Source: Impatiens glandulifera (taxonomy: Eukaryota > Streptophyta > Magnoliopsida > Ericales > Balsaminaceae). Taken from it: a DNA stretch of 64,000 bases. The stretch lies in assembly GCF_907164915.1 (NCBI RefSeq), contig NC_061867.1:33229751-33293750 (forward strand), written 5' to 3'. The translations under genes and the position numbers were made by a program. Below are positions 53,381 to 64,000 of the stretch, one piece after another. Position 1 is the stretch's first letter, and each line of letters begins with the position of its first letter. The notes under the pieces were generated by a model. It searched no databases. It saw only the letters and a list, made by a program, of their open reading frames with translations, and was not told where the DNA came from.

Positions 53381-55742
53381 TAGGGGTGAACATATCTTGG
53401 GTTGACTTAAACCCCAACTATAACCTAAACTCAAAATATTAATTTGGGTAAGCTAAGTTGAGTATGGATTGGTTTAATTTGGGTTGGGTTAGGATTACCC
53501 AATTACCCAAATTTAATCAATTTAATTTAATTCTCTATTATCAATCCAATATAAATTAACCATCTTCCAACTCTAATATACTCTCTTGATTTTTACTACA
53601 TTGATCTCCATTACAGTCAAATATAAAAATAATTGAACATTTTAAAACTCATTAGTAATATATTTATTAATTATAGTCCAACCATACGGAACAAACAAAA
53701 CACTATTATTTTAAAACTCTTTAATGAATTAATTTATTTATGAAAATTAACAGAATTTACCATATTCAAGACTGTATTTATTATGAATGATTTAAATATT
53801 ATTTAAATAATCCATATTAATCTCACCTATTACTTCTTCAACTAATTTAGTACTTAAAATATATAAATAATTTATAAATAATCAAAATTATGTTAAGCGG
53901 GTCAAAAAATGTATAATAATGTCAAATTCATATTAGATGGAGCAAAAAACAAATTAAACAGACCAATAATATTAAATTTGTCACAAGTGTGTTAAACATG
54001 TCAAAATGTGTTAAACATAACAACATGTGTCAAATGTATCAAAACGTGTTAGACGTACTAAAAACATGATAAATGTGTCAAAACATGTTAAAAACGCCAA
54101 AAATGTGTTAAACGTGTTATACTTGTCAAATCGTGTTAAACGTGCCAAAAACGTGTTATATTTGTCAAATCGTGTTAAACGTGTCAAAACGTGTTAAATG
54201 TGTCAGAACGTGTTAAACGTGTTAAACTTGTCAAATCGTGTTAAACGTGCCAAAATGTGTTAAACGTGCTAAAACGTGTTAAACATGCTAAAACGTGTTA
54301 AACGTGCCAAAAACATGTTAAACTTGTCAAATTGTGTGAAACGTGCTAAAACGTGTTAAACGTGCCAAAATGTGTTAAACTTGTTAAAAACGTGTTAAAC
54401 GTGCCAAAGCGTGTTAAACATGCAAAAAATAGGTTAAACGTGCCAAATCGTGTTAAACGTGCCATAAATGTGTTAAACTTGCCAAAAATATGTATAAACG
54501 TGGCAAAAACATGTTAAACTTATTAAAAACTTGTTTCAACATGCTAAAAACGTGTTTAAACGTGTTAAATGTGCCAAAAACGTGTTAAACATATTAAAAC
54601 TTTTTTAAATGTGCCAAATTGTGTTAAATGTGCCATAAATGTGTTATACTTGTCAAATCGTGTTAAACGTGCCAAAAACGTGTTATACTTGTCAAATCGT
54701 GTTAAATGTGTCAAAACGTGTTAAATGTGTCAGAACGTGTTAAACGTGTCAAAAATGTGTTAAACTTGTCAAATCGTGTTAAACGTGCCAAAACGTGTTA
54801 AACGTGCCAAAACGTGCCAAAACGTGCCAAAAACATGTTAAACTTGTCAAATCGTGTGAAACGTGCTAAAACGTGTTAAACGTGCCAAAATGTGTTAAAC
54901 TTGATAAAAACGTGTTAAACGTGCCAAAGCGTGTTAAACATGCAAAAATTAGGTTAAACGTGCCAAATCGTGTTAAACGTGCCATAAATGTGTTAAACGT
55001 GCCAAAAATATGTTTAAACGTGCCAAAAACATGTTAAACTTATTAAAAACTTATTTAAACATGCTAAAAACGTATTTAAACGTGCCAAAAACGTGTTAAA
55101 CATATTAAAAACTTTTTTAAACGTGCCAAATCGTGTTAAATGTGCCATAAACGTGTTAAATGTGACAAAAACATGTTTAAACGTGCCAAATGTGTTAAAT
55201 TTATCAAAAACTTGTTTAAATGTGCCAAAAACGTATTTTTTTGGGAAAGTGTCAAAAATATATTAAACGCGTGAAAACGTGTTACACATGTCAAAAACGT
55301 GTTAAACGTGCCAAAACGTGTTAAACATGTTAAAAATGTGTTAAACGTGCCAAAACTTGAGAAGCGTGTAAAAACGTGTTAAACGTGCCAAAAACGTGTA
55401 AAATGGATTAAAACGAGTAACAAATTTATTAAAACTAACAACGTGTTAAGCGAGACAAAACATGTCAAACGAATCAAATATTAGTTAAACGAGTTAAAAA
55501 CGTGTTGAATAAGTCAAAAATGTATTAAAGTAGGTAAAATGAATCAAATAATTGTTAAACGAATCAAAATATGTTAACCGGGACAAAAATGTGTTAAATA
55601 TTAAACGAGTAAAAAAATATAATATATGTGTTACAAACTAAAATATAGTTTGAGTTACCCAATCTATATTATTCATTAATATGGTTGGATAATGGGTAAT
55701 TAGATTGAATATGATTTGAATTTACCCATTTGCACCTCCCTA
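53381..55742. mobile_element. Possible hAT-like element with expanded minisatellite, copy B
   Basis: Ends TAGGGGTGAAC and GCACCTCCCTA as in copy A. The CGTGTTAAACGTGCCAAAA minisatellite runs from about 53886 to 55615, about 1.73 kb against 1.25 kb in copy A. The extra sequence looks like an internal duplication: the block beginning GTTATACTTGTCAAATCG recurs near 54116 and 54649. The same caution about the missing target duplication applies. Confidence 0.4.
53886..55615 (+). repeat. 18-20 bp minisatellite, copy B (expanded)
   Basis: The same unit family as 14942-16205. A stretch of about 530 bp containing TTGTCAAATCGTGTTAAACG and CATGCAAAAAATAGG-type landmarks appears twice in a row, accounting for most of the length difference. 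Confidence 0.85.
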
Positions 55743-55861
55743 ATACTAGTTATATTTAAAAAAGAATATACACTAATTACGACAGAAATAACATTATCAT
55801 ATCCTACTTAATACATATTTGTGTTATCTATATTTTATTTATTTTTTTTAATATTAAAGTT

Positions 55862-58225
55862 TATATTTTTTTAGAAAAACGGTTTAACATCATTTCATTA
55901 AAAAGCCCAAAAGTGGGAGGGGTCAATAATCCAAACTAGACAAACCCTAGTTTTGATTGTAAGATGACAAACAAAAGACCTAAAAGTTTCTGAATAGTGG
56001 CAGTCAAATCACATTACAAAACACAGATTAAAATGAATAAAGACTACAATCTAGATATCACAACCTATGTTGTCTCCATATCTGCATTTTGACCATATTT
56101 CCTTCTTCCACGTCCCAATCTTCTCGCGTTCTTCATGAAGGGAGATTCAATTGAAGCAGATGATGATGTATGTCTGCTTTTATTGTTTTATCTTCCTCTC
56201 TATGAACTCGTACTAATATAGTAAAATGTATTATTTTTCAGGATTTCAAGGTTTTGTCACTACTTTTCTCTGCTTTAGTTTTCCGTGTTAGAAGATTAAC
56301 AAACATAGTTTTCTTGTCCTTTGTTGTATCTTTGCTTTCATCTTCTGCATCTTCCTCTTTCTTACATTTAGGTTTATCTTCTTCAAAAGCCCATGTTTCA
56401 TCAATTTCCTTTCCTTTCTTACTTCCCTCTTCTTGAGTTTGATTTCCTTTTGTTCCTTCATCAGAATTCTAAACATATTTCTCTTTGGCATTGCTTTCTT
56501 TTGCTGTTTGTTTTTACACAACTGTTTCATTTGTACTAGGAACCTTTTGTTGTTCCTAGTTTTCTTTCTGGTTGGCCATTAATTTAGGGCATCTCATTAT
56601 AGAATGTTTAAAGGTATTGTAGTTCACGCATATGTATGGTCGCCATTCATAGTGTATGCCCATCTTGGTAGCATTTCCTTTTCGATTCACCGCTGTAATT
56701 TCGTTGGGGAGAACGCTTATGGGTTGAACTTCAACGCTCATCCTAGCATGTGTGAGATTTTTGTTTCCCTCAATGATTTTGTCCATGTATAGCGGGTTTC
56801 CTAGAAGGCTAGCGAAATGGCTTAAGGCTTTTGCTTTGTACATGTGGGGGGATATTTCGCATCTTGAATCAGATTTGCACTATTTCTTTTGGAATACTGA
56901 CATAGCTTGTACCCTCCTTTCATTTTTCGAGCTTCATGTATTCTTTCTCCACGTGTGTATGTCCCAACTCTAAAATTTTCTCAAGATTAGCCTCTTGATT
57001 GAATTTCAGGAAATACATGCCATGACTGTTAGAGGTGACCTTCATTAGACATTCTTTTCTCAATTGATTCATGAGTTCTTCCTTGGTGGCATCAAAAGTG
57101 GCAGATTCTTTCCCAATATAATTACCCTCTATTACATGTTCTCATGATCGAACGCATTTTTCTTCCACGTCTGATGGTAGCTTGAACTCAAAGGGATTTT
57201 CGAGTTTTTCCACCTTTGATTTGAACGCATCCAGGAAAATCTGTCCATTTTTTGGCATTTTGTTTTCACTTTTTTTTGTTAAGTTTTGACCCTACTTTGT
57301 GTCTGGATTCTTTTTCCAGACTTGATTAACCTGACAATTTGGGTTCTTCTTCAGAGTATAAACCTTTGTCTTGGTACATTTTGTCAACTCTTTCATTGTG
57401 TTGACGGACCAACTAACAATAATGTCATACTCCTCTTTTTTTAGAAGGTTCCAATCTTGGAGGTAGTGCAGGTTTACCTAAATAGTGATTTGTTGAGCCC
57501 TTTCTTTGTTGAGAATCATTTTTCCATTCTTAGCTTGCATCAGCATCCTTAAAATTTGGTTTCTCAGCATTTTGAGATTTGTCCTCTCATTAAAACCAAC
57601 CCTCCATTTGCCTTTTTCCTTCTCTTCGGTTTCCCCTATTTCCACTGCTTTCTTATTTACTGCATTATTCTGATACTTGTTTCCAACCCTGATTTCTTCT
57701 AGACCAGCACTATTTTCCTTTTGTTCCTCTGTAATTTCCTTCTTCTTGCTAGCCGCCTTTGTTTTATTTTTGCTTTCTTTATTTTCGCCTTTGTTTTATT
57801 TTTTCGGATTGATTCTGATTCCCAAAAGAATCAACAACAAATTTATTTGAAAAAGTTTGTTTATTTGGGCAAATAGTATGTATTTCATTTTTGCTCTGAT
57901 CTCCGTTGACATTCATCTTAACAGAATTACCGAATGCTATAGTGGAAGAAGGCATACCTGTATATTTTATAGAGTTGACATTTATGCTCTTGCTCACGAA
58001 TTTACATGTGTCATCTTTTTCTTCTTTAATCAGAGTGTCTTTGTTTTTATGAGACGTAATGGGGTATGTGCCCATATTTCCTTCCTGTTGGTTATCTGCA
58101 TCCTGGACTTTATTTGGGTGAGTGGAGCAGGAATTTGATACCTCAAATGTCTGTTTAAGAGAATTGGTCAGGCTTGATCCAAAGGTTGACAAAGAAGAAA
58201 GATTCCCTATTACAGAAGCTTTCAT
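55862..58225 (-). pseudogene. LINE ORF1-like remnant (DUF4283), copy B
   Basis: Counterpart of 16440-18832. The MKAS frame is 58225-57779, the DUF4283/zinc-knuckle part 56843-56556. The knuckle again reads ICVN(Y)...HSIMRC, so loss of the second Cys predates the duplication. A short segment after PKLMAN is deleted relative to copy A. Several frame breaks are shared. Confidence 0.6.
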
Positions 58226-58342
58226 TTTCCTGATTCGAAATGGCAAAAACAGACGGATTCAAACAACGACGTTTATCGCGATGCGCGATTAGAACGGTTG
58301 AAACCCTAGCGACGCTTGTGAATGATTCAACTAGGGTTTCCA

Positions 58343-58648
58343 TGACACTATCGATCGTGTCGTTCGTGGCGATCGTGTCGTTTGTGCCGATCTTGACTTC
58401 GATTGTGCGGTATTGACTGTGCCGCTCGTGCCGCGGCGAATACAACGAAGCGCGATCTGTACGATTGAAACTCTAGTAGCGCTTGCGAAACAGGAGATTC
58501 TGTGGCTATGTCAATCATGCCATTTTTGTGAATCGTGTCGTTCGCGACGATCGTGCCGTTCGTGACGATCGTGCCGTTGATTATGTTGTGTCAACTATGT
58601 TGATCGTGCCGTCGATTGTGATGTGTCAACCGTGCACGATCGTATCTC
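58343..58648 (+). repeat. GATCGTGCCGTTCGTG degenerate repeat, copy B
   Basis: The same 300 bp as 18950-19255 with about one base change. Confidence 0.7.
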
Positions 58649-59059
58649 CATAGGTTTTCTCTCATATCTTTAAAGTTTATATTCATAAATCTTCAAAAGT
58701 GTTTTTTAAATATCTTCAATTTATTAAAAATGCAATTAAAGTAGTGTCACCTTAAGTAAAATCATAATTGATATTCTTATAAACATTTTTGTCCTTTTCA
58801 TTTCAATGAACTATTTGACCATCAAGCAACATTACAGTTAATAATATGTTGTCTAAGTGCATAAACAAACAAACAATACTTACTGTAGATTATATAATGA
58901 AAGATGAATAATTTTCCATTGAATATTATCATACTATTTACCAATAACAATTGAAATAATGGAACAAAACCAAATATCCTCTTGACAAAATTTTACTCTA
59001 AAGTTATAATACAAGTTATAATACAGAGATTAATCCTATCCTATGTCCTAACCCCAGCT
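58649..59059. other. Intergenic DNA / NAC 3' flank, copy B
   Basis: Counterpart of 19256-19666. No gene is seen. Confidence 0.6.
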
Positions 59060-60124
59060 TCAAATGAGTGAACAATTAAGCAAATCAGAGAAACCTCCAC
59101 CGTTGAAATGACCATTCCACTCATCCAAGAATTCTAATCCAGCAAATATATCATTTTTATCATCCCCTCCTCCTCCATGACCATGAGCATCAACAAATAT
59201 GTCATGATTTATAGCATTCCCTCCTCCTCCTATAGCAGCAGCAGCAGGTACATGATCAACAACTTCATTGCAAAGAAGATTTTCAGGGTTAACAGGGGAG
59301 GATGAGCCATGATCATCTTCAACACAAGAATGAAGTTTCGACGAAGACGACGACGAGGAGGATTGATTCAAGAAGACTTCTGCAATGGTGTCATCGTCCC
59401 ATTCTTCATCGTTAATTGGTGCTCCATGTTGTTCACCGTTTTTAGGGCCTAAACCACTCTTCTTGAACAATTTGCATACAACATACGAATCCTATATGTA
59501 AGTAAGAAGAAAAGACGGAGAATTTAGAAAACACGAATCAACAGAATTGTAAATGTACATGAATACATACATACATAAAAACATACATACATACCAGATC
59601 AACAACCCCTGCAGCAGTCAATGAAGGATCTTGATGAATTCTATATTCATGAATGATCCAATCCGTTCTTTCCCCTTTGGGAGCATGACCAAGGTGAAAA
59701 ACCAGAGTTTTGATCATCCCAACAACAACAGTTTCCCCCCTGCTCCCCCCATTCTTCTGCCGAACATTCCTATCCTTTCCGGTAGATTTCCAATATCCCT
59801 TTTCGGTAGAACGTTTTGCCCTTACTCCACTTGAATACTTTTTCACCTTAGGACAAAAGAAATACCATTCTTGATCGCTACTCTTCCAGCAAGCTTTATC
59901 TGAAGAAGATAAGATATTTAGTAATTAATCAAGACACCCAGAAGAAGATGATCAAATTAAGTACTCGTGTACGTACCTGGAAGATCCCATGGAACGAAAT
60001 CGTAAATGTTAACTTCAGAAATAACACCCGGAAGCCGTTTCTTCATCATTTTCCTTCTGAGATAATACTTGATCAGTTCGACGTCAGTAGGATGGAATCT
60101 CATTCCAGGAACAATAATACCCAT
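59060..60124 (-). CDS. NAC-domain transcription factor, three exons, copy B
   Basis: Exons 60124-59977, 59899-59595 and 59491-59060 give 294 residues. The sequence equals copy A except for two extra codons after the start ([10 protein letters not shown] against MGIPGMRF), one silent change in exon 1 and one Glu-to-Lys change in the Gly/Asp-rich C-terminal region (DDENDIF to DDKNDIF). Both introns are identical. All NAC subdomains and splice sites are intact, so both paralogues look functional. The two-codon insertion sits just before subdomain A and should not disturb the fold. The 5' flank differs from copy A by many indels, so expression could differ. Confidence 0.9.
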
Positions 60125-61409
60125 TATTGTTTGATATCGACAAGTTGTCCGAACTAGAGTCTGAAGAAGATTCAATTCCAAAATCAAGAAACAACGAATT
60201 CTTCAGAAGGAGAACCAAACAAAGAGAAATAGACCGAAAGATCAAGCGACCAAGCGACGGAGGGAGAAGGAAAATATTTACGCGTCATTATAACGGTCTT
60301 TAAGTTTTTCTTTTTTTTTTCAAATATATTTACATTTTATTTTTTATTGTCAATATTTATTACATAAATTAGTTTTAAATATTAGTTTGTCTTACCATTT
60401 TTATTTATTTAAAAAATAATCATTAAATCATTTTTAAAATTAATAAAAATAAAAATAAACATTTTATTTCATTTTAACATTTTTTAATTCATTTATTATT
60501 TTAATTTATAATATTATTCATTAACAAATAAGTGTTTATATTATTTGATTTTAATTAGTTTATTATCTGAATGGATATTTATAACTAACGATCTCATTGG
60601 TGTATAGTCGCCACAATTTTTTTCATTATTAATTCTCTATGTTGTGTTTTTTTAAAATATATATAATATTAATTTTAATTATAAATAAGTATTATAACTA
60701 ATTTGATAGAGAGTAAACCGTATAAGACAACCCTTTTTATGTGTTTGTTTTTTATGTTTTAATTTTTTTTAATGATATGTCACTTATTTATTATTATTTT
60801 TTAATTAATAATATATATTTTTAAAATAATTAATTTATAAAAATATATAATTACTGTATATATATAATTAATATTTTTTTAAAATAAAGTCTTACCTTTT
60901 TTAAATTATTTTCAGTTTTACGAAATTAATTTTTTATTGACATCAATGAAAAGATGTAGAGATGAATTAACAACGTATTTAAATCATATTTGTCAATAGG
61001 TCGAGATATAATTTGTATATGGTTCCGTTAGAAACACAATCGGTTAATATGTGCGTTAATCGTTCGTACACGATTCCGTCTGTAAATATTATTTGTCAAT
61101 AGGTCAATACATCATTTGTACATGGTTTCGCTAAAAACTCTATATGTGGATATTGTGATCGATTTTTTTAAAAAAATATTTTTTTAGATCGACTAGCTTG
61201 AAAATTCTGGGAAACTCTTTAAAAAATTTATTTTTTTTGAAAACGTGAGGGAAATTAATGTGAATGTTTGAAAAATTGAAGTTTTAAAAATAAGGCTTTG
61301 TAGACAACTCCATATCTTACATTTCCGTCGAATCTGGGAGAGATCGGGAGTTTTTTAATGGAAAGTATGTCATAGGCCTTTTTTTTAAAACTTTTTTTCA
61401 ATATTAATT
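60125..61409. other. NAC 5' flank and AT-rich DNA, copy B
   Basis: Counterpart of 20726-22019, with many small indels. No gene is seen. Confidence 0.5.
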
Positions 61410-61825
61410 AACCTCACGACTAGAGAGTCGCCACCTAATTTTAAAAATTAGGAAATTAAGAGATGTGAGTTTGGCGTTTGGTTACGTGTAGGAAAGGTTT
61501 TTTAGACGCTATGTCCCACAACGCCCCTAAGATCTCTACTAGTTAATTTTGGTCTTTTCTTTAAAACGTTCTTACGCTTTACATTTTAGAAAGAAATTAA
61601 TTATATATTATCCTAGGATCACATAAATCACAAACTATAATTAAGAAAATAAAAAATATCAATAAAAATAAACCTAAATCTAAAATGCAGAAGAAAAATA
61701 ATAATAATAATAAAATAAAATAAAAAACTATATAAAAATATAAAATAAACAACAACAAAAAAACCTGAAGAATGCAGCAAGCGTCGCTGGAAAAGCGTCG
61801 GCAGCAGCATTGGCCTTTCTTTTTG
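61410..61825 (+). other. Tat/Ogre-type gypsy non-coding motif, copy B
   Basis: AGAGTCGCCACCTAATTTT...TTTGGTTACGTGTAGGAAA...CCCACAACGCCCCTAAGA as in copy A. No coding frame is attached. Confidence 0.4.
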
Positions 61826-62388
61826 GTAGAATGACCTTAAAATTCAAACAACACGACCAAGTAACCCGAGACAAGACAAAACCCCATAATATTTTTGGCC
61901 AAAACTAATATTAAACAATAATTTATAACAATATAACATAAATATAAGATTTCACCCAAAGGTCACACAAAATATTCCAGATCAATATTTACAATTAAGA
62001 ATATGCATATTTTGATCAATTTTTTTATATTGTTTTATTTTCAAGCAAAACTATTTAGAATTATCTAATTTTTTTTATATGTTATTATATTTACATCAAA
62101 TAACATTCCTACAAAAATTCACCTAAACGTGATATGTGCAAAGTTAAGAATAAAAAATTACAAATTAAAAAATATGAAAACATACAAGTTTTGGGTCAGT
62201 TTCGGTTTTTTAATTTATATACTTATCAAATCAGTTAAAAAATTTCTGAAATTTTTAAATGTTTTCAAAAATATAGTAATTAACATGCATATAAAATTTC
62301 AGCCAAAGGGGAGATGGAAAAGGTAGAAAACCAAAAATACAAAGTCAAAGATGTAAAGGGTACTTATTTTTTAATCATATTTCGGTTA
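61826..62388. other. AT-rich flank of the LTR insertion, copy B
   Basis: Counterpart of 22441-23001. No gene is seen. The homology ends where the next LTR begins. Confidence 0.5.
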
Positions 62389-63617
62389 TGTTAGTATTTA
62401 GGTCGAGGCTGGGGGACCGGGGTCTAGCGGTTAGCGCCTTCACTCAACGGTTGGTGTTTAATCCGGTTAGAGATTAATACCGGGTTTCAATACTACACAA
62501 ACTGTCACAAACCCTTGAACCTAGTTCAAGTGCGGAAGTGGTTTGTTTCAGGTTGAAGCAGCACACACACAGGATGAATAGAACAGGATTTGAATAAGGT
62601 AGGTTTGGAGTTTGCTTGGTCGGTTTTGGGATTCAGTAAGTCGGTTTAAGTGATGTTGAATCGGTTAGAACGGTATGAATTGGTTAGTACAGATCGGTTA
62701 GAATGTAAAGCCGACAGAAAGTAAAGAACAAAACATGTTTTTATGGATGTTCGGAGATGAAACTCCTACGTCACCCCTTCCTCTCGAAACCGCGAGAAGG
62801 ATATTTACTAAGGAATACACAAACACAATCCGATTGAGACTTATTTTCTGCTCGATAACACCCGTACAATTTTAACCGAAATTGTAATCACACTTCAAAT
62901 AAGCACTTAAGATCTAAATCTTGTAGATAGATAAACTTGCAATCAATGATTCTTAAAACTTGTAGAGCTGGTAACCGTACAATCAGAACTTGGGTTGTTG
63001 AAATCTCTTGGAACTGGTAACTACATTTACTCCTCTTCAGCTCCTTCTTTTATAGGTGAAATGTGCCAACGGTCACATTTCATCTCCTTGAATCTGATTG
63101 GTTGAGTAGAGGTTCAATAATTCAGACCTGGCGGTCTAGGCTTCCAGTGTATAGGTCAAACCGGCTAGGTTTGTCTTTTACTCAATATGGCAACTGTCGG
63201 TTGGACAGTTGCCTGCACCTGGAGGATTGCGCCTCTGATTCATCCCGGAGTGGAAAGATCTTGTCGGACGATCTTCTGCAGCCTGCAGATTGTCTTCAGA
63301 CTTGTATGAATATGGCAATACTGAAGTCTGTCCCTTCGGTATCATCCTCAACAGATACTCAAAGTATCTATTTATACTGGTCGGTTCTTTATGTTAACCG
63401 GATGACTTCCGGTTTTTCCATAACTTCAGATTGTCCGAATGTTCAACGATTTTGGCCTTCTTATTTGACCGGTCTTATCTTCTTGTTCGGTCAGGTTTTT
63501 GGTCGGTTGGGTTGCTTGACTAGTTGAGTAACTTGACCGGTTGAATTCTTTAACCGTTCCTGCACAAGAAGTTTGTTTTTGTTATGTTTTATTTAACCGA
63601 TCTAATTTTATCTAACA
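62389..63617 (-). repeat. 3' LTR of the second copia element
   Basis: 1229 bp from TGTTAGATAAAATTAG at 63617 to CGACCTAAATACTAACA at 62389 (minus). It contains the GGGGTGACGTAGGAG...CTCCGAACATCCATAAA motif (about 62738-62778), with GGAGTTTCATCTCC as the hairpin. The 154-codon plus-strand frame at 63063-63527 lies inside it and has no domain. Confidence 0.8.
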
Positions 63618-64000
63618 ATTTCTCCCTTTTTGATTATTTTATAAAATATTCAAAACCATGTATGAATGCAAATGTAGGCCGGTTGTTTTTAAAAGTTTAT
63701 TTGGCCGGATTTTTGGAAACTGTCTTAGAAAAATTTTTCGAAAAATTTTGGAAAAATTTTGAGAAAAAAAAAATTTGGAAAAAATTTTATATTTTTATCT
63801 TATCAATTTCTTCCTTTTTGATTATTTTATTTAAAATATTCAAAACTATGTAGGAATTCAAATGTAGGCCGGTTTCCAAAAATACTTGATATATATATAA
63901 AAATATACTAAGGTAAAAATATTTGATATATATAAAATTTAAACTAAAGTAAATTTAGGAAATATAAGTAAAGAAAGCCCCTATTTCTTCTTCCTGGGCG
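63618..64000 (-). repeat. Iterated polypurine tracts next to the second copia LTR
   Basis: On the minus strand AATCAAAAAGGGAGAAATTG abuts the LTR, and a near copy AATCAAAAAGGAAGAAATTG followed by ATAAG lies at about 63802-63824. The flanking words (CAAAACTATGTAGGAATTCA and GTAGGCCGGTT) are repeated too, so the unit is about 185-190 bp. Confidence 0.75.

Larger units (their letters stand above)
44368..62391 (+). repeat. Segmental duplication, copy B
   Basis: Direct repeat of 5771-23004. It begins abruptly inside the CACTA transposase. It ends where a copia LTR (62389) interrupts the homologous TTCGGTTATGT. Differences from copy A include a 327 bp insertion with telomere repeats in the LTR, about 475 bp more minisatellite, loss of a short Gln-rich stretch in the LINE ORF1 remnant, and scattered substitutions. 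The NAC section is nearly identical. Confidence 0.95.
62389..64000 (-). mobile_element. Second Sirevirus-like copia element, 3' part only (window edge)
   Basis: An LTR at 62389-63617 interrupts copy B after GGTTA. Beyond 63617 lies an interior 3' region with polypurine tracts. On the minus strand the order is interior, polypurine tract, LTR, so gag-pol should lie to the right, outside the window. The LTR shares several motifs with the 10.2 kb element but is clearly a different family member (the LTR starts TGTTAGATAAAATT). Confidence 0.8.

Noticed and set aside
63063..63527. 154-codon plus-strand frame
   Set aside because: Antisense inside the second copia LTR; no start context or domain.

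Overview
The window is plant nuclear DNA, most likely from a eudicot. It holds spliced NAC transcription-factor genes, CACTA, LINE, Ty1/copia and Ty3/gypsy debris, and one short run of plant-type telomere repeat (TTTAGGG). It is AT-rich and dominated by transposons. The accessory ORFs described below resemble, from memory, proteins predicted in Lamiales genomes, so an asterid is a weak guess. There are no bacterial-style operons, no rRNA and no tRNA that I can see.

Layout. 1-3424 is AT-rich DNA with nothing recognised. 3425-7313 is a decayed minus-strand CACTA transposon. 5771-23004 (copy A) is repeated in direct orientation at 44368-62391 (copy B). The repeated block reads in order: CACTA transposase fragment; long terminal repeat (LTR), primer-binding site and broken gag of a pol-less Sirevirus-like copia element; an accessory ORF with its own TATA box; LINE 3' remnant; an 18-20 bp minisatellite inside a possible hAT-like element; a broken LINE ORF1-like gene; a GATCGTGCCG repeat; a three-exon NAC gene on the minus strand; and AT-rich DNA with a Tat/Ogre-like motif. 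The layout fits a tandem duplication with a period of about 38.6 kb, whose junction at 44367/44368 cuts the CACTA transposase.

Between the copies, 23063-33272 is a structurally complete minus-strand copia element: two 1299 bp LTRs, TATTT target-site duplication, primer-binding site, gag, protease, integrase, RT and RNase H. Its gag-pol carries many TAG stops and frameshifts. After RNase H come two extra ORFs (ORF-X, intact; ORF-Y, truncated), each with a TATA box 80-110 bp upstream. 33278-44367 holds a 67 bp tandem array, Tat/Ogre-like non-coding repeats, a 2.27 kb internally deleted gypsy element (39182-41449) and AT-rich DNA. A further copia LTR (62389-63617) interrupts the end of copy B and runs out of the window.

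The only clear host genes are the two NAC paralogues. They lie in a stretch of about 2.3 kb that is nearly identical between the copies although its flanks differ by several percent. The most novel observation is the accessory-ORF family of the copia elements. It occurs four times here (two related loci, one of them duplicated). Each ORF has its own TATA box, and three of the four remain open beside wrecked gag-pol genes. In copies A and B the promoter region shares TTAGAC/GTCTAA palindromes with the LTR.
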